Shown here: piece after piece, positions 31,642 through 38,935 of the stretch
Layout of the letters: each line of letters begins with the position of its first letter
Numbering within the stretch: position 1 is the stretch's first letter
DNA from: Pseudomonadota bacterium
GTDB taxonomy: Bacteria > Pseudomonadota > Alphaproteobacteria > Rhizobiales > Hyphomicrobiaceae
NCBI GenBank assembly: GCA_023405815.1
Contig: JAEXXM010000070.1
Location: forward strand, 1-64,000
DNA length: 64,000 nucleotides
Direction: 5' to 3'
Position numbers and translations under genes: made by a program
Notes under the pieces: generated by a model
What the model saw: the letters and a program-made list of their open reading frames with translations, nothing else
Databases searched by the model: none
Told to the model about the DNA's origin: nothing

Positions 31642-32022
31642 CTCGGGAAGATGATTCACGGCCTCGATGTTGTGGCCGTCCGGATCGAGGACAAAGGCGC
31701 CGTAGTAGTTCTCATGATAGTGCGGGCGCAGCCCGGGAGCCCCGTTGTCCTTGCCGCCTGCCGCGATGGCCGCCTCGTGGAAGGCGCGCACCTCAGCCCG
31801 GCTCTTGGCCGCGAAAGCGACGTGCAGCCGCCCGATCAGAGGCTTGCCGGTGCCAATCCAGAACTGGGGGCGGTCGATGCCGAAGCCGGCGTACCCGTCC
31901 TCCCCGTCCTCCGAGAGGGTTACCTGCTTGACGATGCGGACCCCCAAAGGGGCCAAGGCACGCTCGTAGAAGGCTTTCGAGCGCGCGAAATCAGTGACCG
32001 TAAATCCGATATGATCGAGCAT
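31639..32022 (-). CDS. VOC / glyoxalase-bleomycin resistance family protein
   Basis: 127 residues from ATG 32022 (MLDHIGFTVTDFARSKAFYE), with a strong RBS GGGGAGGAGAG. It has the VOC fold pattern with C-terminal YYGAFVLDPDGHNIEAV. The His near the N-terminus (DHIGF), GRLHVAF and the Glu in NIEAV are the usual metal-ligand positions, so it may be a metal-dependent lyase or dioxygenase-like enzyme of unknown substrate. Its stop codon is provided by an R1 repeat. An upstream in-frame extension runs into another R1 repeat and is rejected. Confidence 0.82.
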   Translation of the reverse strand: MLDHIGFTVTDFARSKAFYERALAPLGVRIVKQVTLSEDGEDGYAGFGIDRPQFWIGTGKPLIGRLHVAFAAKSRAEVRAFHEAAIAAGGKDNGAPGLRPHYHENYYGAFVLDPDGHNIEAVNHLPE

Positions 32023-32048
32023 CTCTCCTCCCCATGCACACCCCGCTT

Positions 32049-32149
32049 CGCCGCCGAAGGCGGCAAGGGCGCAACGCGCCCCGGCGCAAAGGCCGGCCAT
32101 CAACTCGCGCAACGAGGGCCGAACGCAAAGCTTCTCTCAACTCGCGTCA
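32049..32149 (-). repeat. R1 intergenic repeat, copy C
   Basis: CGCCGCCGAAGGCGGCAAGG, core GCGCAACGCGCCCCGGCG, end CAAAGCTTCTCTCAACTCG and CGTCA. In the minus direction it begins about 9 nt after the sdhB stop and lies between sdhB and the VOC gene. Confidence 0.78.
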
Positions 32150-32158
32150 GCCAAGAAA

Positions 32159-32938
32159 TCACACTCTTCGCTCGACCATCAGCTTCTTCAGCTCGGCGAT
32201 CGCCTTAGCAGGATTGAGCCCCTTGGGGCAGGCCTTGGTGCAATTGAGGATGGTATGGCAGCGGTAGAGGCGGAAAGGGTCCTCGAGGCTGTCGAGCCGC
32301 TCGCCCGTCGCCTCGTCGCGTGAATCCTGCACCCAGCGGAACGCCTGCAGCAGCGCGGCCGGGCCGAGGTAGCGGTCCGAGTTCCACCAATAGCTGGGGC
32401 ACGACGTCGAGCAGCAGGCGCACAGGATGCACTCATAGAGGCCGTCGAGCTTCTGCCGGTCCTCGTGCGACTGGCGCCACTCCTTCGGCGGGGCCGGGGT
32501 GTCGGTCTTAAGCCAGGGCTCGATCAGCCGGTGCTGGGCGTAGAAGTTGCTGAGGTCGGGAATGAGATCTTTCACCACCTGCATGTGCGGCAAGGGATAG
32601 ATGTTCACTGCCCCTTTGATGTCCTCGTAGCCCTTGAGGCAGGCGAGCGTGTTCGTCCCGTCGATGTTCATCGAGCAGGAGCCGCAGATGCCCTCGCGGC
32701 ACGACCGTCTGAACGTCAGCGTCGAGTCGATTTCGTTCTTGATCTTGATCAGCGCATCGAGAACCATCGGTCCGCAGCGCTCGATGTCTACCCAGTAGGT
32801 GTCGAGGCGCGGGTTCTCGTCCCCTTCCGGGTCCCAGCGATAGACGCGGAATTCCTTCCAGGTGCCCTTGTCCTGCGGCTGGTTCCAGGTCTTTCCGCGC
32901 TGGACCTTCGAATTGCGGGGAAGCGTGAGCTGGACCAT
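32159..32938 (-). CDS. sdhB: Succinate dehydrogenase iron-sulfur subunit
   Basis: 259 residues from ATG 32938 ([13 protein letters not shown]), with AGGAAGG about 10 nt upstream. All three clusters are visible: [2Fe-2S] CREGICGSC plus a later Cys, [4Fe-4S] [16 protein letters not shown], and [3Fe-4S] [15 protein letters not shown]. It passes electrons from SdhA to quinone. Odd: it is separated from sdhCDA by about 6 kb, whereas the four genes are normally contiguous. It must therefore have its own promoter or rely on the hypothetical gene upstream. Confidence 0.97.
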   Translation of the reverse strand: MVQLTLPRNSKVQRGKTWNQPQDKGTWKEFRVYRWDPEGDENPRLDTYWVDIERCGPMVLDALIKIKNEIDSTLTFRRSCREGICGSCSMNIDGTNTLACLKGYEDIKGAVNIYPLPHMQVVKDLIPDLSNFYAQHRLIEPWLKTDTPAPPKEWRQSHEDRQKLDGLYECILCACCSTSCPSYWWNSDRYLGPAALLQAFRWVQDSRDEATGERLDSLEDPFRLYRCHTILNCTKACPKGLNPAKAIAELKKLMVERRV

Positions 32939-33063
32939 TGAAGGAGGACCTTCCTGCTGTGCCGACGGGTGCGCAATTTGAACCACATGAGACCGAGCAA
33001 AAGCCCCTGTCAACGTCCGCCGGCGTCGCGTCACACGGAATGAATCCTGACCTTTCGGCTTGG

Positions 33064-33714
33064 CTATTCCGGCCGGTGCTTCTTCAGCTCGCGCACCAGG
33101 TCGGTAAGGCGCGCGGCAACCTCTGCCCCCGTATCCACCGATGCCTTTAGCGTTGCCCGCGTCTGGATGAGCTTGTTGAGCCGCTCCTGCTGCTCGCCGA
33201 AGCCAAAGAACAGCTCCTCGGGAGCGACGATCTCGCCATCCTCGACCGCCGACATCACGTCGAAGGCGTTCTGCGAGGCGAGCACCAACATCGAGGCGAC
33301 ATCATTGATGAGTTGATGGAATAGCCGCGCGGCATCGGTTCCGACCCGCGGCCCGTGCACTCCGAACTTCAGCGGCGAGGAGGCCGGCGCCCCTTCGCCG
33401 GCGAACAGCTTCGGGTTGCGCTGGAAGCGGCGAAATATCTCCTGTAGCCCGAGGCAACAGGTCTCGAGGTCGCGCAGCGCCGTCCCCGCTTTGCGCTTCG
33501 AGCGCGCACGATCGGGGGTACGCTCCTGCGCCGCCCAGTTGATCGTCGCGATGGAAGCGATGGCACCGAGCGCGGCCAAAGCCGGCAGCACCGCCGTGAA
33601 CGGGTCCGGGGCGAGTCGCGTCTCTCCCTCGTGGCCCGACGGGTGATGGATTTCCGCTTTCTTATCCGCCATCGTGTCTGGTGCGCCCATCGGTTTTTGG
33701 AAGCGGCTCCGCAT
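33064..33714 (-). CDS. Hypothetical protein with one N-terminal hydrophobic segment
   Basis: Up to 216 residues; starts at 33690 or 33672 ([11 protein letters not shown]) are equally plausible. A hydrophobic stretch ([19 protein letters not shown]) near the N-terminus is followed by a basic patch (RARSKRK) and helical, soluble sequence (LDRLNKLIQ-like; [20 protein letters not shown]). No recognised domain. It lies 125 nt upstream of sdhB on the same strand and divergent from the Nudix gene. Confidence 0.65.
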   Translation of the reverse strand: MRSRFQKPMGAPDTMADKKAEIHHPSGHEGETRLAPDPFTAVLPALAALGAIASIATINWAAQERTPDRARSKRKAGTALRDLETCCLGLQEIFRRFQRNPKLFAGEGAPASSPLKFGVHGPRVGTDAARLFHQLINDVASMLVLASQNAFDVMSAVEDGEIVAPEELFFGFGEQQERLNKLIQTRATLKASVDTGAEVAARLTDLVRELKKHRPE

Positions 33715-33804
33715 CTCGAAAGTTGCCTTTTACCCGTGTTGCGGCTGGCGCACGACCGGCAGACTTCCATCCTCTAGCACGACGGCATCGAAAAGAGCTG
33801 GCCC

Positions 33805-34218
33805 ATGCCCTTTCCTCCCACACCCGCGCTCGCGACCGACTGCGTCGTGTTCGACGAAGGCGGACGCGTCCTGCTCATACGCCGCAAGAATCCGCCTTTC
33901 CAGGGCGGATATGCGCTGCCCGGCGGGTTCGTGGACATTGGCGAGAGCACGGAGAATGCCTGCCGGCGCGAGCTAAGCGAGGAAACTGGGCTCAAGGTGG
34001 GCGATCTGCACCTCATCGGGGTCTATTCCGATCCCCACCGCGATCCGCGTGGGCATACCTGCTCGGTGGCCTACCTTGCCCGCGTAGGTCATGCCGAGCC
34101 CAAGGCCGGTGATGATGCCGCCGCCGCCGAGTGGGTCGAGGCCTGGCGCTCGCAGGCCTTGGCCTTCGACCACGCCCAGATTCTCGCCGATGCCGAGCGC
34201 ATGCTCAAAGGGCTTTAG
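33805..34218 (+). CDS. Nudix hydrolase (ADP-ribose pyrophosphatase-like)
   Basis: 137 residues with a complete Nudix box GGFVDIGESTENACRRELSE then ETGL, preceded by RRKNPPFQGGYALPGG. This YALPGG form is common in ADP-ribose/NADH-type and CoA-type Nudix proteins; the substrate cannot be fixed. Short of the RppH type found at 1822 and 2450. Single gene in the region separating sdhA from sdhB. Confidence 0.85.
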   Translation: MPFPPTPALATDCVVFDEGGRVLLIRRKNPPFQGGYALPGGFVDIGESTENACRRELSEETGLKVGDLHLIGVYSDPHRDPRGHTCSVAYLARVGHAEPKAGDDAAAAEWVEAWRSQALAFDHAQILADAERMLKGL

Positions 34219-34257
34219 CGCTCGGGCGGCCGCTCCTGGGGGCCAACAAGGAGAACT

Positions 34258-34575
34258 TTACCGCGCCCCACCGCCGAAATATTCCGGCACCCCGGCATCG
34301 AGGCACGTCATCTGTACCCGGATGTCGGTGTAGAGGAAGCGGCACAGCTCCTTCTTGTGATTGGGGTTGTTGCGAATTGCCGCAAACGTCGTCTTGAATC
34401 CTCGCGCGTTCGCGACCTGCGCCAACAGCTTGTCCTGACAGTAAGGCGTCGCCATCCAGTTGCCCTGGATGAGCTGGTTGCCGTCGTTGCACTTGATTTC
34501 CGCCGCAACGGGCGTCGCGGCGACCCACGCGGCGAGCGGTACAGCGGCGAAACGGGCAGCTTTGGCCAGGGCCAT
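34258..34575 (-). CDS. Secreted four-cysteine small protein, unknown function
   Basis: 105 residues from ATG 34575 with RBS CGAGGAGGATG. Signal peptide ends near TPVAA-E (residue 25). Mature part contains four Cys (EIKCNDG, TPYCQDK, KELCRFL, QMTCLDA), enough for two disulfides, and ends VPEYFGGGAR. I know of no named family. It lies in the insertion between sdhA and sdhB. Confidence 0.72.
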   Translation of the reverse strand: MALAKAARFAAVPLAAWVAATPVAAEIKCNDGNQLIQGNWMATPYCQDKLLAQVANARGFKTTFAAIRNNPNHKKELCRFLYTDIRVQMTCLDAGVPEYFGGGAR

Positions 34576-34706
34576 CGGACATCCTCCTCGCGATCGCCGG
34601 GCACATGGATGAGTGCCGCGGCGATAGGAATGTAGAGGCAAACCGAAGGACTCCCAAGGCCGCCAGCTCTCCCGCCGGTGCTTATCCAGAGCCCGATACC
34701 TGTCAG

Positions 34707-35804
34707 CTACTGAGTGGCCGTGGAGAAATCGCGCGGTGATATCATCTGCACGCTCGGCTTGGCCGATGCGATACTGAGCGAGCGCACCGGTTGGCCGGCA
34801 TTGAAGTCGAGGGTGGCAAGGTCCACCGCCTTGAGCCCCGGATCGTTGTAGGTCTTCCAATAGTAGACCAGGTTGGCGTGGTCGCGAAACGTGGTCCACT
34901 GCGTGTAGTCGCCGGTAGGCTTGCCGCCGCTCGAGTAGTCGCGCACCAGCCCCTTGGGGATATCGACGCGGTTGATGAGATGCTCGGCGACGATCAGCGC
35001 CTCGGCCGCATCCTTCGGCTTGTCGGCGAGATAGGCGGTCGCTGCCGCCATCACGAAGCGCGACGGCGGCGTCGGATCGCCGGGCAGCCCGTGCAATCCT
35101 GAGCCCTGCCCTGTGCCCGCGTAGGTTACATTGCCGAGCTTGATCGGCGGAGCGTTATCCGGCGTGAGGTTTACGTAGTTGCGCAGGTTCTGCAGGTGCC
35201 ATTCGTAGGTGGGCGAGTTGGTCAGTACGCCGACGGCGTTGTCATAAATGTGGACTTTGCCGTCGACGAACTCGATGACGATGCTCTTTCCGCTTGCGTC
35301 GTGGATCGCGTAGTGCAGCGGCGTGTACGAGCCGAGCTGCGGCACCGTCTCGCCCCAAACGATCACGTCGGAAAGGGCATTGCGCACCTCATCGACGTTG
35401 GAGAAGTTGCTGAGCACCCAGTTGCCGAACCGCGCATTCGATAAAGCGCGCGCGCCATCTCCAACGCCGACGTCCTGATACTTGGTCTCGCCGGGAAGGT
35501 AGAGCGCGCCGAACCCGAGCCCCTTCTCGTTGAGGCCGTCCGTGGCCGCCGGCTGGTTCCAGGCATTCATCGCCACGAACCCATACTTCGACGTCCACTT
35601 GAGCCCGTCGCCGCTCGGCGCTGGCGAGGTGAAATGCACCCCGCGCGGCACGATCTGCACCTCGCTGCCGAGGTCCACCGCGAACTCCATGGTGCGCACC
35701 GTCATCGGCGACCCGTCGCCAGCGACCAGACGGACATCGGTACAGGCGAGCGTGGGCGTGGCGGCCATCAGGCCCGCGCACAGAGTGGCAACGGCACGGC
35801 GCAT
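34707..35804 (-). CDS. Secreted choloylglycine hydrolase-family (Ntn) linear amide hydrolase
   Basis: 365 residues. Signal peptide MRRAVATLCAGLMAATPTLA, then Cys21 as the likely new N-terminus (CTDVRLVAGD), which in this Ntn-hydrolase family is the nucleophile exposed by processing. Further family landmarks: GFVAMNAW, GLNEKGLGFGALYLPGE, VLTNSPTYEWHLQNLRNY and GLPGDPTPPSRFV. Family members hydrolyse bile salts, penicillin V or acyl-homoserine lactones; in a soil/water bacterium the last two are more likely, but this is inference. A 13-bp stem-loop precedes the gene. Confidence 0.85.
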   Translation of the reverse strand: MRRAVATLCAGLMAATPTLACTDVRLVAGDGSPMTVRTMEFAVDLGSEVQIVPRGVHFTSPAPSGDGLKWTSKYGFVAMNAWNQPAATDGLNEKGLGFGALYLPGETKYQDVGVGDGARALSNARFGNWVLSNFSNVDEVRNALSDVIVWGETVPQLGSYTPLHYAIHDASGKSIVIEFVDGKVHIYDNAVGVLTNSPTYEWHLQNLRNYVNLTPDNAPPIKLGNVTYAGTGQGSGLHGLPGDPTPPSRFVMAAATAYLADKPKDAAEALIVAEHLINRVDIPKGLVRDYSSGGKPTGDYTQWTTFRDHANLVYYWKTYNDPGLKAVDLATLDFNAGQPVRSLSIASAKPSVQMISPRDFSTATQ

Positions 35805-35826
35805 GGTCGTTTCCTCCTTCTCATGA

Positions 35827-35864
35827 CAGTGCCGCCCGCTGCAAAGCGCACGCGGGCGGCACTG
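35827..35864. other. Stem-loop between two accessory genes
   Basis: Perfect 13-bp stem CAGTGCCGCCCGC / GCGGGCGGCACTG with a 12-nt loop, between the gene at 35874 and the choloylglycine hydrolase gene (both minus). No T-tract follows, so it may be an attenuator or mRNA-stabilising element rather than a full terminator. Confidence 0.55.
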
Positions 35865-35873
35865 CTGTTGGGA

Positions 35874-36347
35874 CTACTGGCCGTCGGGGAAGTACTCGAG
35901 GGTGGTGCGGCAGCTCGCGGCCCACTCCTCCTTGGTCATCTGCGTCTGCGGACCCCAGTCCTTCATGCAGCTTTCCATGTCCTTCTTCGTGACCTTGTAG
36001 TTGCGCTTCGACTGGTCGATGACGACATCGGCCTCACTCTCGGCCGATTTGCGCTTGTCCAAGCTCTCGTCCGTGGGCGCAGGCCCCTGCATGGCACCCG
36101 GTGCCTGATCGACCGTCGCATCGGGGATGACGCCATAGTCCGGCGCGTCCGGCACCGATGGCCGTCCGTCGCTCGGCGTGACGTTCTCCTCCTGCGCAAT
36201 CCCGCTGCGCTCCGAAGCGGTGAGCGGATCGTTGTAGTAGGAATCCTTTGGGACCTCGGCAGCAGTCTCTGCAACTGCCACCCCGTGAAGAGCGGTAAAC
36301 GCGACGACGGCGGCAATAGCCGACAGCGGAAGTTTGACGCCAAGCAT
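35874..36347 (-). CDS. Secreted acidic hypothetical protein
   Basis: 157 residues from ATG 36347. Signal peptide MLGVKLPLSAIAAVVAFTAL with cleavage near VAVA-E. Mature part is Pro/Asp/Glu-rich (about 30-115) and ends in a small two-Cys domain (DMESCMKDWGPQTQ; WAASCRTTLEYFPDGQ). No recognised domain. Divergent from pqqA, 292 nt away. Confidence 0.7.
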   Translation of the reverse strand: MLGVKLPLSAIAAVVAFTALHGVAVAETAAEVPKDSYYNDPLTASERSGIAQEENVTPSDGRPSVPDAPDYGVIPDATVDQAPGAMQGPAPTDESLDKRKSAESEADVVIDQSKRNYKVTKKDMESCMKDWGPQTQMTKEEWAASCRTTLEYFPDGQ

Positions 36348-36507
36348 GTGACTGTGACCCCTGTGCAAATCTGAGGATCCGCGCAGCAGCGCTGCTGGAA
36401 ACGTCGAAAATCCTACGCTTCCGAGCTGAGGGTTCAGGAAAAGCGGAGCGCCGGGTTTGCCTAAAATTGCGAACATTGGCGCCAGGTGCGCCGAGCCATC
36501 CCCGAAG

Positions 36508-36584
36508 TTATCGCCGCGATAAGCGAAACTTATGAGACGATCACGCGAATGCGATTTCTGTTTATCGAACGCCGTCGCTATATT
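36508..36584 (+). promoter_or_regulatory. Putative pqqA promoter region with inverted repeat
   Basis: A 6-bp inverted repeat TTATCG-CCG-CGATAA (36508-36522) is followed by two further TTATCG elements (near 36562 and 36589) and a -10-like TATATT at 36579-36584, 56 nt before the pqqA start. The -35 box is weak. The repeated TTATCG words could be a binding site; this is inference. Confidence 0.4.
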
Positions 36585-36639
36585 GCGGTTATCGGAACAG
36601 GCGGACAGGCGGTTCGCCGACGTTCAATAGGAGGAAACT

Positions 36640-36729
36640 ATGAAGGTTTGGAGCAAGCCGGCCGTTCGTGAGCAGGAAGTTGGCCTCGAGGTCACGTCCT
36701 ACATGCCGGCCGAGATCGACATCATCTAA
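36640..36729 (+). CDS. pqqA: PQQ precursor peptide PqqA (stand-alone gene)
   Basis: 29 residues, ATG at 36640 with RBS AGGAGG 5 nt upstream. The C-terminal half has the diagnostic Glu-x3-Tyr motif EVTSY (Glu17, Tyr21) and the AEID tail seen in Methylobacterium PqqA; PqqE cross-links this Glu and Tyr and they become pyrroloquinoline quinone, the cofactor of methanol dehydrogenases. No pqqB, C, D or E is in the window; a strong terminator follows 26 nt later, so the gene is monocistronic. Several methylotrophs carry extra pqqA copies away from the biosynthetic operon; this fits that pattern and raises precursor supply (inference). Confidence 0.9.
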   Translation: MKVWSKPAVREQEVGLEVTSYMPAEIDII

Positions 36730-36755
36730 CTCGATCCGGGCTAGCTGATACGAGA

Positions 36756-36790
36756 GCGGCGACCGATGGTTCGGTCGCCGCTTTTCTTTT
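36756..36790 (+). terminator. Rho-independent terminator of pqqA
   Basis: Perfect 11-bp stem GCGGCGACCGA / TCGGTCGCCGC with TGGT loop, followed by TTTTCTTTT. Confidence 0.92.
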
Positions 36791-36815
36791 GTCCGGTCGC
36801 AGACACGCCAGCCGC

Positions 36816-37385
36816 TCAGGGCTTGCACGCCGTTCCGACTGCAATGCACTGGATGCCGCCCTTGACGTCGTGACAATCGATGTCGGTCTCGGTGGCATTC
36901 TTCCACACGGCCCATTCCTTGCCGTGCTTCTTGCGGACGTCGATCTCCCAGCCCGACTCTGCCTCGGCGAGGGCGTCCTTCTTGTCCTTCTTGGCGGCGC
37001 CGTACGACTGCAGGGACTCCGACTTGCAGTCCCGCTTGACGACTTCCTTCACTGCTTCCTTCGCGCCACCAAGCGCGCGATTGAGAAGGTCGAGGCACGG
37101 CTTCGCCGTGCGCACGCAGGTCCACTGTCCGTCCTTCTCGGTGCAGTCGACCTTCGCGTCCTTGGCGTAGCGCCAGGAATTGTACTCGCCGCCGTATTTC
37201 TCCTTCACCGCAGAGCGCCAGGCGAGCAACGAATTCGGATACGCGCCGAGGTCGCGCAGCGTAGCCGGTTTGCCTTCCGCCTTGACGGTATCCTTGCAAT
37301 CATCAGCGGCTGCCGCAGGCATGGCAGCCAGAACTGAAAAAGCGGCTGCCACAAAGGCCAGCCGCATGCCCAATTTCGTATCCAT
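36816..37385 (-). CDS. Secreted protein made of two 90-residue repeats with conserved Cys/Trp
   Basis: 189 residues with a signal peptide (to about residue 27, AMPAAAA). The mature protein is two copies of one unit with an exact 90-residue period: Cys30/Cys120, Trp56/Trp146, Trp71/Trp161, Cys81/Cys171, Cys90/Cys180, Cys97/Cys187. Each unit reads W-x14-W then DC...C...C, e.g. KYGGEYNSW and KHGKEWAVW. Eight Cys should give four disulfides, two per unit. A periplasmic role is likely; no known family name comes to mind. It converges with pqqA across the terminator. Confidence 0.78.
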   Translation of the reverse strand: MDTKLGMRLAFVAAAFSVLAAMPAAAADDCKDTVKAEGKPATLRDLGAYPNSLLAWRSAVKEKYGGEYNSWRYAKDAKVDCTEKDGQWTCVRTAKPCLDLLNRALGGAKEAVKEVVKRDCKSESLQSYGAAKKDKKDALAEAESGWEIDVRKKHGKEWAVWKNATETDIDCHDVKGGIQCIAVGTACKP

Positions 37386-37520
37386 CTTGTTTTTCCTGAT
37401 AGGTCAGCGTACGCGCCCCAGCGAGCCGCTAGAGGCCACGGACACTCGCATGGAATCTGGCGCGATTTGAGGCCGCCGAAGGCTCGATCGCTGCTTGCTC
37501 GGTCGCCCGTTGCCGCCGCG

Positions 37521-38369
37521 CTACAGCCGCACGCGCTTAAGGCCCAGATATGTCTCGACAAACCTCCGCAACCAGCGGCTGGGAATCTTCCCGCGCGCGA
37601 AATGAGTGAAATGTGCGAGCCGATGCACCGGGTTGCGGAACGATGGCCGGCTCGCCTCGAGCACATTGGCGATCTTGACCGCGACCTCCTGCGGATCACG
37701 GCCCTTTGCGGCGACGTGCGCGTCACCGGCGCGAAACACGTTCTCGCTCCACCGCCGATAGACGCTTCCCGAGGGCGCAAACCGCGGCGATGTCTGCCAG
37801 ATGTCCGTCACGTAGGGACCCGGCTCGATGAGCAGCACCTGGATCCCGAACTGCTCGACGTCGTAGGCGAGCGATTCCGCCCATCCCTCCACCGCCCACT
37901 TCGATGCCACATAGATCGCATTGCCCGGCTGGCCGTTGAATGCCGACTCGCTCGACATGATGACGATGCGCCCCGACCGCTGCTTGCGGAACGTCGGCAG
38001 CAGAGCGCGCGTCAGCGTCATGACGCCGAAGAAGTTGGTCTCCATCACGCGTCGCAACTCGGCATCGGGAATGTCCTCGAAGGCGCCGCCAGCAGCCACA
38101 CCCGCATTGTGTATGACGGCGTCAAGGAATCCGCCCGTGACTGCCAGCGTCTCCTCCACTCCCTTGGCGATCGAAGCGGCGTCCGTCACGTCGAGCTGAA
38201 CGAAGTCGACGTTTTGCGCCGCGCCAGCATTCTTAAGCGCCGCTTCGAGCGGCCCCTTGCGATCGAGATTGCGCATGCTGGCAATGACGCGCCAGCCGCG
38301 CTTGGCAAGCTCGACAACGGTCAGCAGCCCGAAGCCTGCCGATGATCCTGTGATCAGAACCGTGCGCAT
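37521..38369 (-). CDS. Short-chain dehydrogenase/reductase
   Basis: 282 residues, classical SDR: cofactor motif TGSSAGFG near the N-terminus (TGxxxGxG), NAG in VIHNAGVAAGG, catalytic Ser in VIMSSESAFNG and the Tyr/Lys pair YVASKWAVEG. The C-terminal extension (VHRLAHFTHFARGKIPSRWL) resembles larger SDRs acting on lipophilic or retinol-like substrates. Substrate unknown. Between sdhA and sdhB. Confidence 0.88.
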   Translation of the reverse strand: MRTVLITGSSAGFGLLTVVELAKRGWRVIASMRNLDRKGPLEAALKNAGAAQNVDFVQLDVTDAASIAKGVEETLAVTGGFLDAVIHNAGVAAGGAFEDIPDAELRRVMETNFFGVMTLTRALLPTFRKQRSGRIVIMSSESAFNGQPGNAIYVASKWAVEGWAESLAYDVEQFGIQVLLIEPGPYVTDIWQTSPRFAPSGSVYRRWSENVFRAGDAHVAAKGRDPQEVAVKIANVLEASRPSFRNPVHRLAHFTHFARGKIPSRWLRRFVETYLGLKRVRL

Positions 38370-38615
38370 TAAAACCCCGCTCCCGTCCCCTCCTATGCCG
38401 GCACCGCCGGCGGGTAGACCGCTTCCTCCAAAATATGGCCCTGTGTATATCTGCTATGCGCGCCGCTAGGAAACCCTGGCAAGCGCATAGGATGCAGGCA
38501 AAACGCAATCCGCGCGGTGAAAGATTGCCGTGGCTGCGCGAGGCGCGCCGAACCACAGGTTCAGGACGGCACTCACGCAACTTTCGCCAAGTGCCATCCC
38601 TGGGGCGCCCTCGTC

Positions 38616-38712
38616 GTCACTCCCGCGCAGGGGGGGAGCCTAGACACCGCTCCCCACGGCGAACGTCGCATTGATCGAGACGTGGCCGGCTCCCCGCCTA
38701 CGCGAGGATGAC
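38616..38712. repeat. R2 palindromic repeat, copy 4 (diverged)
   Basis: Begins GTCACTCCCGCGCAGGGG and ends CGCGAGGATGAC. Part of a gene-free stretch (38370-38935) between the SDR gene and sdhA that otherwise shows nothing beyond this and the next repeat. Confidence 0.65.
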
Positions 38713-38743
38713 GTATTGGCCGAATGGGGTGCCCGCTCTCCAC

Positions 38744-38886
38744 GTCATCCCGGCGCAGGCCGGGATCTACGCCAGCTTCAGCACACGCTCTTGGCACGGT
38801 TGATTTCGAGCATGTCACTGACGCCCACTTCTTTCGCCGACAAGATAGTGGAGACTTGCGTGGGTGCCGGCCTGCGCCGGCATGAC
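38744..38886. repeat. R2 palindromic repeat, copy 5
   Basis: Inverted ends GTCATCCCGGCGCAGGCCGG and CCGGCCTGCGCCGGCATGAC (19 of 20 bases pair). The internal part (about 100 nt) holds no open frame of note. Lies just downstream of sdhA. Confidence 0.8.
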
Positions 38887-38935
38887 GGATGTGGCGAGGC
38901 CGCCGAGAAGGTAATTCCAGCGGCGACCCGGATCA

